In this document: one piece after another, positions 27,264 to 35,142 of the stretch
Layout of the letters: the number at the start of each line of letters is the position of its first letter
How positions within the stretch are numbered: the stretch's first letter is position 1
Assembly (NCBI RefSeq): GCF_008704535.1
Contig: NZ_CP023701.1
Location: 6,056,001 to 6,120,000 of the forward strand
DNA length: 64,000 bases
Source of the DNA: Streptomyces subrutilus
Lineage (GTDB): Bacteria > Actinomycetota > Actinomycetes > Streptomycetales > Streptomycetaceae
Direction: 5' to 3'
Notes under the pieces: model-generated
The model's database searches: none
What the model was told of the DNA's origin: nothing
What the model saw: the letters and a program-made list of their open reading frames with translations, nothing else
Translations under genes and position numbers: made by a program

Positions 27264-27700
27264 GCCGCCGCGTCCTGGTGCTGAACGGCCCGAACCTGGG
27301 CCGGCTCGGCTCGCGCGAGCCCGACGTGTACGGGGCCACCTCGTACCAGGGGCTCGTCGAGAGCTGCCGCTCGCTGGGCGGGGAGCTCGGCTTCGACGTC
27401 GAGGTCCGCGAGACCAACGACGAGGGGGAGCTCGTGCGCTGGCTGCACGAGGCGGCGGACGGCAAGATCCCCGTGGTGATCAACCCGGGGGCCTTCACGC
27501 ACTACTCGTACGCGATGCGGGACGCGGCCGCCCAGCGCACCGCGCCCCTCATCGAGGTGCACATCTCCAACCCGTACGCCCGCGAGGAGTTCCGGCACAC
27601 GTCGGTCATCGCCGCGGTGGCGACCGGCACGGTCGCGGGCTTCGGCATCGGTTCCTACCGGCTGGCGCTGCGCGCGCTGGCGGAGGAGACCGCGGCCTGA
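27260..27700 (+). CDS. aroQ: Type II 3-dehydroquinate dehydratase
   Basis: Dehydrates 3-dehydroquinate to 3-dehydroshikimate. The 146-residue product is the type II enzyme: NGPNLGRLGSREPDVYG with the catalytic Tyr, INPGAFTHYS, EVHISNPYAREEFRHTS with the catalytic His, and GFGIGSYRLAL. It closes the aroCKBQ operon, followed by a strong terminator. Confidence 0.96.
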   Translation: MSRRVLVLNGPNLGRLGSREPDVYGATSYQGLVESCRSLGGELGFDVEVRETNDEGELVRWLHEAADGKIPVVINPGAFTHYSYAMRDAAAQRTAPLIEVHISNPYAREEFRHTSVIAAVATGTVAGFGIGSYRLALRALAEETAA

Positions 27701-27707
27701 CGTCCGG

Positions 27708-27749
27708 CCCGGGGGCCCGGCGGTCCTGGTGGACCGTCGGGCCCCCGGG
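27708..27749 (+). terminator. Terminator of the aroCKBQ operon
   Basis: 19-base arms (27708-27726 with 27731-27749) pair fully with one G-U wobble around TGGT. It lies just after the aroQ stop. Confidence 0.88.
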
Positions 27750-27800
27750 GTCATATAACGTTCTCGCATCAGTCGCCGGAACGAGACGGAGTGGCAGCGG

Positions 27801-28673
27801 ATGCAGCAAGGAGTGGGGGGCGGCGGCGCGGGCTGGGGACAGCCGGGACCGCATCCGGCGGCGCCCCCGCAGCCGCCGGGGCCCCCGGGACGCGGCTGGC
27901 CGGGCCACGCACCGACGCCGCCCCCCGGGGCCGGACACCACGGACCGCCGCCGGGAGCCGGCCACCACGGACCGTCCTCCGGGACGGCGCCCGGCGCCGC
28001 GCACCACGGCCCGCCCGCCGGGCCCCCGCACCCGGGCCCGCCCACGATCCCGCTGGCCCCCGTGCCCGAGGCGACCGGGCACGTCCCGCTGCCGCCGGCC
28101 GGGCCGGGCACCGGGGGGGCCACCCTCGCCGTGCTGCTGATCGGCCCGGCGGGCGCGGGCAAGACCACGGTGGCCCGCCACTGGGCCGGCACCCGTCCGG
28201 TGCCGACCGCGCACGTCAGCCTGGACGACGTACGGGAATGGGTCTGCTCGGGCTTCGCGGACCCGCAGGCCGGCTGGAACGAGCACTCCGAGGCCCAGTA
28301 CCGGCTGGCCCGCCGGACCTGCGGTTTCGCCGCCCGGAACTACCTGGCCAACGGCATCTCCTGCATCCTCGACGACGCCGTCTTCCCGGACCGGCCGGTC
28401 GTCGGACTGGGCGGCTGGAAGCGGCACGTGGGCCCCGGCCTGCTGCCCGTGGTGCTGCTGCCCGGCCTGGAGATCGTCCTGGAGCGCAACGCGGCCCGCT
28501 CCGGCAACCGCAGGCTCTCCGACGAGGAGGTCGCGCGGATCCACGGCCGCATGGCCGGCTGGTACGGCTCGGGCCTGCCGATCATCGACAACTCCCACCT
28601 CGACGTCGAGGGCACCGCCCGCGCCCTCGACGAGGTCCTGGCCCGCGCCATAGCGGCCCCCACGGCCTGGTAG
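27801..28673 (+). CDS. P-loop NTPase/kinase-like protein with Pro/Gly/His-rich N-terminus
   Basis: A 290-residue protein. Residues 1-100 are a disordered Pro/Gly/His-rich tail with repeats of HHGPPPGAG type. The rest is a P-loop domain: Walker A LIGPAGAGKTTVARHW, then SLDDVREW, an aspartate-rich CILDDAVFP (Walker B-like) and VVLLPGLEIVLERNAARSGNR, resembling small-molecule or polynucleotide kinases of the zeta-toxin/adenylate kinase class. The substrate is unknown. The ATG at 27801 has GGAG 9 bases upstream. Confidence 0.8.
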   Translation: MQQGVGGGGAGWGQPGPHPAAPPQPPGPPGRGWPGHAPTPPPGAGHHGPPPGAGHHGPSSGTAPGAAHHGPPAGPPHPGPPTIPLAPVPEATGHVPLPPAGPGTGGATLAVLLIGPAGAGKTTVARHWAGTRPVPTAHVSLDDVREWVCSGFADPQAGWNEHSEAQYRLARRTCGFAARNYLANGISCILDDAVFPDRPVVGLGGWKRHVGPGLLPVVLLPGLEIVLERNAARSGNRRLSDEEVARIHGRMAGWYGSGLPIIDNSHLDVEGTARALDEVLARAIAAPTAW

Positions 28674-29018
28674 CCGCGCGGCCGGGCGGCCGGGGCCTCC
28701 CGGCCGCCCGTACCCGCAGCCGCCCGTACCCGCAGCCGCCCGTACCCGCAGCCGCCCGTACCCGCAGCCGCCCGTACCCGCAGCCGCCCGTACCCGCAGC
28801 CGCCCGTACCCGCAGCCGCCCGTACCCGCAGCCGCCCGTACCCGCAGCCGCCCGTACCCGCAGCCGCCCGTACCCGCAGCCGCTCCTACCCGCGCCCGCC
28901 CCTACCCGGGGCCCCGGGCCCGGCGCGGGTCCGCCGGGGTCGGGCGGACCGCCCGCCGTTGCCCCTGCCGGCCGCGCTCGCCGGGCCGGATGCGCGGGTC
29001 GCTCGTACGCTCGAAGAC
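28674..29018. other. Intergenic region with tandem array, upstream of the M24 peptidase gene
   Basis: 345 bases without a supported gene, most of it a 16-bp tandem array (28704-28911). A long open frame runs through the array, but the unit length is not a multiple of 3 and there is no ribosome binding site, so it is not coding. The last 100 bases should hold the promoter of the peptidase gene. Confidence 0.6.
28704..28911. repeat. 16-bp tandem repeat array, 11 perfect units plus 2 degenerate
   Basis: The unit CCGCCCGTACCCGCAG repeats perfectly 11 times in direct contact (28704-28879). Two diverged units follow (28880-28895 and 28896-28911, the latter CCGCCCCTACCCGGGG). The lack of spacers excludes CRISPR. 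The perfect copies suggest recent slippage. Confidence 0.97.
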
Positions 29019-30125
29019 ATGTCAGACGTGTACGCCGCCCGCCGGGACCTGCTCCGCGACCGCTGCGCCGCAGCGGGCAACGCCGCCGCGCTGATCTCGC
29101 GGCCGGCGAACGTCCGCTACCTGTCCGGTGCGTCCCCGCTGGGCGCCGTCCTGCTCGTCGGCCCCGCCGAGGACGTGCTGTTCTGCACCGGCGCCCCCAC
29201 GGGCGAAGCCGACGAAGGCCGCCTCGACGACGGGCTGCGGATCTCCGTCCTGCCCGCCCCCGGCAGCGACCCGGCCGTCGCGGCCGCCGACATGGCGGCC
29301 GCGGTGCGCGCGGACTCGCTGGCGGTGGAGGAGCACCACCTGACCGTCGGCCGGCACCGCGCGCTGCGCTCGGTGGCCCCCGCCCTGCGCCTGGCCGACC
29401 TGGGTTCGGCGGTCGAACAGCAGCGCCTGGTCAAGGACGAACAGGAGATCGCCTGCCTGCGGATCGCCGCCGAGATCGCCGACCAGGCCCTCGGGGAGCT
29501 GCTGGAGTCCATCCTCGTCGGCCGCACCGAACGCCACCTGGCCCTGGAGCTGGAGCGCCGGCTCGTCGACCACGGCGCCGACGGCCCCGCCTTCCCCACC
29601 TCCGTCGGCACCGGCCCCCACTCCGGCCGTTCCCGTCACCGGCCGTCGGACCGGCGGGTGGAGGAGGGCGACTTCCTGACCGTCAGCCTCGGCGCGAACT
29701 ACCGCGGCTACCGGTGCGAGATCGGCCGCACCTTCGTCATCGGGACCACGCCCGCGGACTGGCAGATCCAGCTCTACGACCTCGTCTTCGCCGCTCAGCG
29801 GGCCGGACGGGAGGCCCTGCTGCCGGGGGCCGCCTACCGTGACGTGGATCATGCGGCCCGCTCGGTGCTGGACTCGGCGGGCCACGGCGAGGCGCTCGCG
29901 CCGTCGACCGGGCACGGGGTGGGTCTCGAAATCGACGAGGACCCGCAGCTTGCACCTACGGCCATGGGTAAACTGGACGCTTGCGTGCCGGTCACCGTCG
30001 AACCGGGGGTTCACCTCCCGGGCCGGGGCGGTGTCCGGATCGATGACACGCTCGTCGTGCGCCCCGAGGCGGACGGCGGTCCCGAGCTACTCACCATTAC
30101 GACCAAGGAGCTGCTCGCGCTCTAG
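29019..30125 (+). CDS. M24-family peptidase homologue (Xaa-Pro aminopeptidase/dipeptidase fold) with altered metal ligands
   Basis: A 368-residue pita-bread-fold protein with an N-terminal creatinase-like domain (about 1-135) and a C-terminal M24 domain. Of the five metal ligands of active M24 enzymes, H299 (GHGVGL) and E328 (VEPGVHLPG) remain. The first Asp is replaced by Ser (S223 in TVSLGANYRGY), the second by Glu (E234 in CEIGRT), and the last Glu by Asp (D342 in RIDD). The proton-shuttle-like His of SRHRPSDR (H207) is kept. It may have weak or altered activity. It sits upstream of efp, a common arrangement. ATG 29019 is chosen; the ribosome binding site is weak. Confidence 0.85.
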   Translation: MSDVYAARRDLLRDRCAAAGNAAALISRPANVRYLSGASPLGAVLLVGPAEDVLFCTGAPTGEADEGRLDDGLRISVLPAPGSDPAVAAADMAAAVRADSLAVEEHHLTVGRHRALRSVAPALRLADLGSAVEQQRLVKDEQEIACLRIAAEIADQALGELLESILVGRTERHLALELERRLVDHGADGPAFPTSVGTGPHSGRSRHRPSDRRVEEGDFLTVSLGANYRGYRCEIGRTFVIGTTPADWQIQLYDLVFAAQRAGREALLPGAAYRDVDHAARSVLDSAGHGEALAPSTGHGVGLEIDEDPQLAPTAMGKLDACVPVTVEPGVHLPGRGGVRIDDTLVVRPEADGGPELLTITTKELLAL

Positions 30126-30183
30126 TCCGGCCGCCGGACTGTGCGCGCACCCGTGGTCTTCCAGTGCAGGAGATTCCGCAACC

Positions 30184-30753
30184 GTGGCTTCCACGAACGA
30201 CCTCAAGAACGGCATGGTGCTGAAGCTCGACGGGGGCCAGCTCTGGTCCGTCGTCGAGTTCCAGCACGTCAAGCCCGGCAAGGGCCCGGCCTTCGTGCGT
30301 ACCAAGCTGAAGAGCGTCATGTCCGGCAAGGTCGTCGACAAGACGTTCAACGCCGGCACCAAGGTCGAGACGGCCACCATCGACCGCCGTGACATGCAGT
30401 TCTCGTACATGGACGGCGACTACTTCGTCTTCATGGACATGAGCACCTTCGACCAGCTCATGGTCGACCGCAAGGCCGTCGGCGACGCCGCCAACTTCCT
30501 CATCGAGGGCTTCACCGCCTCCGTCGCCCAGCACGAGGGCGAGGTGCTCTACGTCGAGCTCCCGGCCGCGGTCGAGCTCAAGATCGAGCACACCGACCCG
30601 GGCGTCCAGGGCGACCGCTCCACCGGTGGCACCAAGCCCGCCACCCTGGAGACCGGTTACGAGATCCAGGTGCCGCTGTTCGTCACCACCGGCGAGACGG
30701 TCAAGGTCGACACCCGCACCAGCGACTACCTCGGCCGGAAGAGCGGCAACTAA
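30184..30753 (+). CDS. efp: Translation elongation factor P
   Basis: Relieves ribosome stalling at polyproline stretches. The 189-residue product has the three EF-P domains. The tip loop reads HVKPGKGPAF, the palindromic PGKGP form typical of actinobacteria, whose Lys is thought to work without modification. GTG 30184 gives the standard N-terminus ASTNDLKNGMVL. It lies 3 bases before nusB. No EpmA/EpmB or EarP gene is visible here. Confidence 0.96.
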   Translation: MASTNDLKNGMVLKLDGGQLWSVVEFQHVKPGKGPAFVRTKLKSVMSGKVVDKTFNAGTKVETATIDRRDMQFSYMDGDYFVFMDMSTFDQLMVDRKAVGDAANFLIEGFTASVAQHEGEVLYVELPAAVELKIEHTDPGVQGDRSTGGTKPATLETGYEIQVPLFVTTGETVKVDTRTSDYLGRKSGN

Positions 30754-30756
30754 CCC

Positions 30757-31191
30757 GTGGCTGCTCGGAGCAATGCGCGCAAGCGCGCCTTCCAGATCCT
30801 GTTCGAGGCCGACCAGCGCGGCGTGCCCGTGCGCGAGGTCCTCGCGGACTGGATCCGCCACTCGCGGTCGGACGACCGGCAGCCGCCGGTCAGCGACTTC
30901 ACGATGGATCTCGTCGAGGGTTACGCCGACAAGGTGAACCGCATCGACGACCTGATCGTCACCTACGCCGTGGACTGGGAACTCGACCGCATGCCGGTCG
31001 CGGACCGCAACATCCTGCGGCTCGGTGCCTACGAGCTGATCTGGGTGGACGACACCCCGGACGCCGTGGCCATCGACGAGGCCGTCCAGCTGGCCAAGGA
31101 GTTCTCGACGGACGAGTCCCCCTCGTTCGTGAACGGGCTGCTCGCCCGGTTCAAGGAGCTGAAGCCGAACCTGCGCCGCAGCGAGAGCTGA
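30757..31191 (+). CDS. nusB: Transcription antitermination factor NusB
   Basis: All-helical antitermination factor that binds boxA RNA with S10 during rRNA transcription. The 144-residue product has RSNARKRAFQILFEAD at the N-terminus, VADRNILRLGAYEL and the final FVNGLLARF motif, standard for the family. It starts at GTG 30757, 3 bases after efp, and is followed by a strong hairpin. Confidence 0.95.
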   Translation: MAARSNARKRAFQILFEADQRGVPVREVLADWIRHSRSDDRQPPVSDFTMDLVEGYADKVNRIDDLIVTYAVDWELDRMPVADRNILRLGAYELIWVDDTPDAVAIDEAVQLAKEFSTDESPSFVNGLLARFKELKPNLRRSES

Positions 31192-31218
31192 CCGCGCACC
31201 CACCGGCTCCGCGTCCTT

Positions 31219-31259
31219 CCGGAAGGGCCCGCAACGCAGCGCGTTGCGGGCCCTTCCGG
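31219..31259. terminator. 19-bp perfect hairpin after nusB
   Basis: Arms 31219-31237 and 31241-31259 are exact complements with a 3-base AGC loop. It ends the efp-nusB unit and could also act on the minus strand. Confidence 0.88.
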
Positions 31260-31292
31260 CTGCCGCGGCCCCGGCGGACCCCCGGGAGCACG

Positions 31293-31344
31293 AAAAACCG
31301 GTGGGTGGCCGGGACCCCTTACGAGGTCCCGGCCACCCACCGGT
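31293..31344 (-). terminator. Terminator of bldD with U-tract
   Basis: 20-bp perfect arms (31297-31316 with 31325-31344) around an 8-base loop. On the minus strand the stem is followed by five T residues (AAAAA at 31293-31297 on the plus strand), a classical intrinsic terminator for bldD that is unusual in such GC-rich DNA. Confidence 0.9.
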
Positions 31345-31375
31345 AAACGTTTCTGCTGGGCCCGGGCCCGAGGAC

Positions 31376-31876
31376 TCAGGCGTCCTCGTGGGCCACGGCG
31401 CGCCGGGCGTCCGCGTCCAGCACGCCCCAGCTGATCAGCTGCTCGGTCAGGACCGAGGGCGACTGGTCGTAGATGACGGCGAGAGTGCGCAGGTCGTCCT
31501 GGCGGATCGACAGCACCTTGCCGTTGTAGTCGCCTCGCTGGCTCTGGATGGTCGCCGCGTACCGCTGGAGCGGGCCGGCCTTCTCGGCGGGCACGCCCGC
31601 CAGGCGCTCCAGGTCGAGGCGCAGCTTCGGCGGCGGCTCGGCCGCTCCGCCGGGGGTCGTGCCCGGCAGCAGCTCCTGCACCGGCACCCCGTAGAAGTCC
31701 GCCAGCTCGGCAAGGCGCTGGACGGTCACGGCGCGGTCCCCGCGCTCGTAGGAACCGACCACGACGGCCTTCCAACGGCCCTGGGACTTCTCCTCGACAC
31801 CGTGGAGGGAGAGGCCCTGCTGGGTGCGGATGGCGCGGAGCTTGGCCCCGAGCTGTTTGGCGTATTCGCTGGACAT
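31376..31876 (-). CDS. bldD: Developmental master regulator BldD
   Basis: Represses sporulation genes during vegetative growth as a dimer held together by tetrameric c-di-GMP. The 166-residue product has an N-terminal Xre-type helix-turn-helix (about 8-70, KQLGAKLRAIRTQQGLSLHGVEE) and a C-terminal c-di-GMP domain. The signature RXD-X8-RXXD is complete: R114-G-D116 and R125-Q-D-D128. ATG 31876 gives the known N-terminus SSEYAKQLG. The gene is monocistronic, with its own terminator and a BldD-box-like palindrome upstream. Confidence 0.97.
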   Translation of the reverse strand: MSSEYAKQLGAKLRAIRTQQGLSLHGVEEKSQGRWKAVVVGSYERGDRAVTVQRLAELADFYGVPVQELLPGTTPGGAAEPPPKLRLDLERLAGVPAEKAGPLQRYAATIQSQRGDYNGKVLSIRQDDLRTLAVIYDQSPSVLTEQLISWGVLDADARRAVAHEDA

Positions 31877-31954
31877 AACGCTCCCGGACGCTGTGACGCT
31901 GTGACGACATGGACAACGTGCGGCTCCGCCGCGCGGCTGGTAACTCACTGTGAG

Positions 31955-31969
31955 GTTACGCAGCGTTAC
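31955..31969. promoter_or_regulatory. BldD box in the bldD promoter
   Basis: GTAACGCTGCGTAAC (read on the minus strand) fits the BldD consensus tnACnCwGnGTna at all defined positions. It lies about 80 bases upstream of the bldD start, consistent with autorepression. The ACGCTGTGA repeats near 31888-31906 are near-matches. Confidence 0.78.
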
Positions 31970-32117
31970 TTGGATGCGTCAAGCCGAACGGTTGCCCAGG
32001 CCCCCTCCCGGCGACCCTCCGCCGCCCCCTGCGCGAGCCCCGGCGCCGGCCCGGTGGCGGGCCTCCGCCGGCACCCTGGTACCGTGTGAGACGTACATCA
32101 GACGTCCTTTAAGGTCC

Positions 32118-32131
32118 GTCCCGTGAGGCGG
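32118..32131 (+). promoter_or_regulatory. PyrR-binding-loop-like RNA motif before pyrR
   Basis: GUCCCGUGAGGCGG matches the PyrR RNA consensus ARUCCNGNGAGGYU in its core. CCGUC and GGCGG (32116-32131) can close a hairpin. It ends 4 bases before the AAGGAGG ribosome binding site of pyrR, so PyrR-UMP could block translation, as proposed for mycobacteria. Confidence 0.68.
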
Positions 32132-32148
32132 AGAAGGAGGTCCTTTTC

Positions 32149-32751
32149 ATGGACACTCAGAACGACGCCCGAAACGGCTCCGAGCCGGGCCGGACCGACG
32201 CGGCGCGCCCCGTACTGGAGGCGCAGGACATCGCCCGGGTCCTGACCCGCATCGCCCACGAGATCGTCGAACGCGCCAAGGGCGCCGACGACGTGGTGCT
32301 CCTCGGCATCCCCACCCGCGGCGTGTTCCTCGCCCGCCGGCTGGCCGCCAAGCTCGAAGAGATCACCGGTACGAAGATCCCGGTCGGCTCCCTCGACATC
32401 ACCATGTACCGCGACGACCTCCGGATGAAGCCGGCCCGCGCCATCGGCCGGACCGAGATCCCGGGGGACGACCTCGACGGCCGCCTCGTCGTCCTCGTCG
32501 ACGACGTGCTCTTCTCCGGCCGCACCATCCGCGCCGCCCTCGACGCCCTCGGCGACCTCGGCCGCCCCCGGGCCGTCCAGCTCGCCGTCCTCGTCGACCG
32601 CGGCCACCGCGAACTGCCGATCCGCGCCGACTACGTCGGCAAGAACCTCCCGACGTCGCTCCGGGAGACCGTCCGGGTCCTGCTCCAGGAGGAGGACGGC
32701 CGAGACGCCGTGCTGCTCGGCCAGCGGACCCCCGGGACGGCCGGGCAGTAG
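32149..32751 (+). CDS. pyrR: Bifunctional pyr operon regulator / uracil phosphoribosyltransferase PyrR
   Basis: Senses UMP/UTP and controls the pyr operon through mRNA binding; it also has UPRTase activity. The 200-residue product has the phosphoribosyltransferase PRPP motif VVLVDDVLFSGRTIRAAL (about 114-131) and the YRDDL region. An N-terminal ~20 residues rich in Asp/Asn/Arg and a short C-terminal tail extend the core. A strong AAGGAGG precedes the ATG. It is the first gene of the pyrimidine operon. Confidence 0.95.
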   Translation: MDTQNDARNGSEPGRTDAARPVLEAQDIARVLTRIAHEIVERAKGADDVVLLGIPTRGVFLARRLAAKLEEITGTKIPVGSLDITMYRDDLRMKPARAIGRTEIPGDDLDGRLVVLVDDVLFSGRTIRAALDALGDLGRPRAVQLAVLVDRGHRELPIRADYVGKNLPTSLRETVRVLLQEEDGRDAVLLGQRTPGTAGQ

Positions 32752-32863
32752 CCCGCACCGCCGGCACGGGTCCCCGCGGGGTCCGCGCCGCAGTCCGCCC
32801 TGCCCCGCCCGCACCCGGCATGCCGTCGGCCTGCCCGCCCTCCCGACCTACGGAGCCATCCAG

Positions 32864-33853
32864 ATGAAGCGCCACCTCATCTCGGCCGCCGATCTCACGC
32901 GCGACGACGCCGTCCTGATCCTCGACACCGCCGAGGAGATGGCCCGCGTCGCGGACCGGCCGATCAAGAAGCTGCCCACCCTGCGCGGCCTCACCGTCGT
33001 CAACCTCTTCTTCGAGGACTCGACCCGCACCCGGATCTCCTTCGAGGCGGCCGCCAAGCGCCTCTCCGCCGACGTCATCAACTTCTCCGCCAAGGGCTCC
33101 TCCGTTTCCAAGGGCGAATCCCTGAAGGACACCGCGCTGACCCTGGAGGCCATGGGCGCCGACGCGGTGGTCATCCGCCACCACGCCTCCGGCGCCCCCT
33201 ACCGGCTCGCGACCTCCGGCTGGATCGACTCCGCCGTGGTCAACGCCGGCGACGGCACCCACGAGCACCCCACCCAGGCCCTGCTGGACGCCTTCACCAT
33301 GCGCCGCCGCCTCGTCGGCCGCGACGCCGGCCTCGGCAAGGACCTCGACGGCCGCCGCATCACCATCGTCGGCGACGTCCTGCACAGCCGCGTCGCCCGC
33401 TCCAACGTGCAGCTGCTGCACACGCTCGGCGCGCAGGTCACCGTGGTCGCCCCGCCCACGCTCGTGCCGATCGGCGTCGAGAGCTGGCCGTGCGAGGTCT
33501 CCTACGACCTCGACCGGGTGCTGCCGCAGTCCGACGCCGTCATGATGCTGCGCGTGCAGCGCGAACGCATGAACGCCGCCTTCTTCCCGACCGAGCGCGA
33601 GTACTCCCGCCGCTACGGGCTCGACGGCGACCGCATGGCGAAGATGCCCGAGCACGCCATCGTGATGCACCCCGGCCCGATGAACCGCGGCATGGAGATC
33701 ACCGCCCAGGTCGCCGACTCCGACCGCTGCACGGCCGTCGAGCAGGTCGCCAACGGCGTCTCCACCCGGATGGCCGTCCTGTACCTGCTGCTCGGAGGCT
33801 CCGAGCCCGCCGTCACCACCACCCCCGCCGCCCGCACCGAGGAGAGCAAGTAA
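32864..33853 (+). CDS. pyrB: Aspartate carbamoyltransferase catalytic subunit
   Basis: Condenses carbamoyl phosphate and aspartate, the committed step of pyrimidine synthesis. The 329-residue product has the carbamoyl-phosphate site STRTR (53-57, in FFEDSTRTRISFE), DGTHEHPTQALLDAF and VMHPGPMNRG. No PyrI regulatory subunit is encoded nearby. It lies 2 bases before pyrC. Confidence 0.96.
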   Translation: MKRHLISAADLTRDDAVLILDTAEEMARVADRPIKKLPTLRGLTVVNLFFEDSTRTRISFEAAAKRLSADVINFSAKGSSVSKGESLKDTALTLEAMGADAVVIRHHASGAPYRLATSGWIDSAVVNAGDGTHEHPTQALLDAFTMRRRLVGRDAGLGKDLDGRRITIVGDVLHSRVARSNVQLLHTLGAQVTVVAPPTLVPIGVESWPCEVSYDLDRVLPQSDAVMMLRVQRERMNAAFFPTEREYSRRYGLDGDRMAKMPEHAIVMHPGPMNRGMEITAQVADSDRCTAVEQVANGVSTRMAVLYLLLGGSEPAVTTTPAARTEESK

Positions 33854-33855
33854 CG

Positions 33856-35142
33856 ATGAGCAAGATCCTGATCCGTGGTGCGAAGGTGCTCGGCGGCGAG
33901 GCGCAGGACGTCCTGATCGACGGCGAGACCATCGCCGAGGTCGGCACCGACCTCCAGGCCGGCGACGCGACCGTCATCGAGGCCCGGGGGCAGGTCCTCC
34001 TCCCCGGCCTCGTCGACCTGCACACCCACCTGCGCGAGCCTGGCCGCGAGGACTCCGAGACCGTCCTCACCGGCACCCGCGCCGCCGCCGCCGGCGGCTA
34101 CACCGCCGTCTTCGCCATGGCGAACACCTTCCCGGTCGCCGACACCGCCGGCGTCGTCGAACAGGTCTGGCGCCTGGGCAGGGAATCCGGCTACTGCGAC
34201 GTGCAGCCCATCGGCGCCGTCACCGTCGGCCTGGAGGGCAAGCAGCTCGCCGAGCTCGGCGCCATGCACGACTCCGCCGCCCGCGTCACCGTCTTCTCCG
34301 ACGACGGCAAGTGCGTGGACGACGCCGTGATCATGCGCCGCGCCCTGGAGTACGTGAAGGCCTTCGGCGGCGTCGTCGCCCAGCACGCCCAGGAGCCCCG
34401 CCTGACCGAGGGCGCCCAGATGAACGAGGGCGTCGTCTCCGCCGAGCTCGGCCTGGGCGGCTGGCCGGCCGTCGCCGAGGAGTCGGTCATCGCCCGCGAC
34501 GTCCTGCTCGCCGAGCACGTCGGCTCCCGCGTCCACATCTGCCACCTCTCCACCGCCGGCTCCGTCGAGATCGTCCGCTGGGCCAAGTCCCGCGGCATCG
34601 ACGTCACCGCCGAGGTCACCCCGCACCACCTCCTGCTCACCGAGGAGCTCGTGCGCTCGTACAACGCCGTCTACAAGGTCAACCCGCCGCTGCGCACCGA
34701 GCGCGACGTGCTGGCCCTGCGCGAGGCGCTCGCCGACGGCACGATCGACATCGTCGCCACCGACCACGCCCCGCACCCGCACGAGGACAAGGACTGCGAG
34801 TGGGCCGCCGCCGCCATGGGCATGGTGGGGCTGGAGACCGCCCTGTCCGTCGTCCAGCAGACGATGGTGGAGACCGGACTGCTCGACTGGGCCGGCGTCG
34901 CGGAGCGGATGTCCTTCGCCCCGGCGCGCATCGGCGGCCTGGAGAACCACGGCCGTCCCGTCTCGGCAGGTGAACCCGCGAACCTGACCTTGGTGGATAC
35001 CTCGTACCGTGGTGTCGTGGACCCCGCACAGTTCGCCTCCCGCAGCCGCAACACGCCCTACGAGGGTCGCGAGCTGCCGGGACGCGTCACACACACCTTC
35101 CTGCGGGGCCGGGCAACGGTCGTGGACGGGACGCTGGCGTGA
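33856..35142 (+). CDS. pyrC: Dihydroorotase
   Basis: Cyclises N-carbamoyl aspartate to dihydroorotate, using zinc. The 428-residue product is a class I enzyme with the metal site DLHTHLREPG (HTH at 56-58) and the TDHAPHPHEDK motif. ATG 33856 is preferred over the longer frame, which runs back into pyrB. It overlaps the next gene (GTGA). Confidence 0.96.
   Translation: MSKILIRGAKVLGGEAQDVLIDGETIAEVGTDLQAGDATVIEARGQVLLPGLVDLHTHLREPGREDSETVLTGTRAAAAGGYTAVFAMANTFPVADTAGVVEQVWRLGRESGYCDVQPIGAVTVGLEGKQLAELGAMHDSAARVTVFSDDGKCVDDAVIMRRALEYVKAFGGVVAQHAQEPRLTEGAQMNEGVVSAELGLGGWPAVAEESVIARDVLLAEHVGSRVHICHLSTAGSVEIVRWAKSRGIDVTAEVTPHHLLLTEELVRSYNAVYKVNPPLRTERDVLALREALADGTIDIVATDHAPHPHEDKDCEWAAAAMGMVGLETALSVVQQTMVETGLLDWAGVAERMSFAPARIGGLENHGRPVSAGEPANLTLVDTSYRGVVDPAQFASRSRNTPYEGRELPGRVTHTFLRGRATVVDGTLA

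Noticed and set aside
28704..28911. CRISPR array
   Set aside because: Units are only 16 bp, in direct contact and without spacers, and no cas genes are present.
27791..29842. A 683-aa open frame running through the 16-bp tandem array
   Set aside because: The 16-bp unit shifts frame each copy and the frame overlaps two well-supported genes out of register; it is not a repeat protein.
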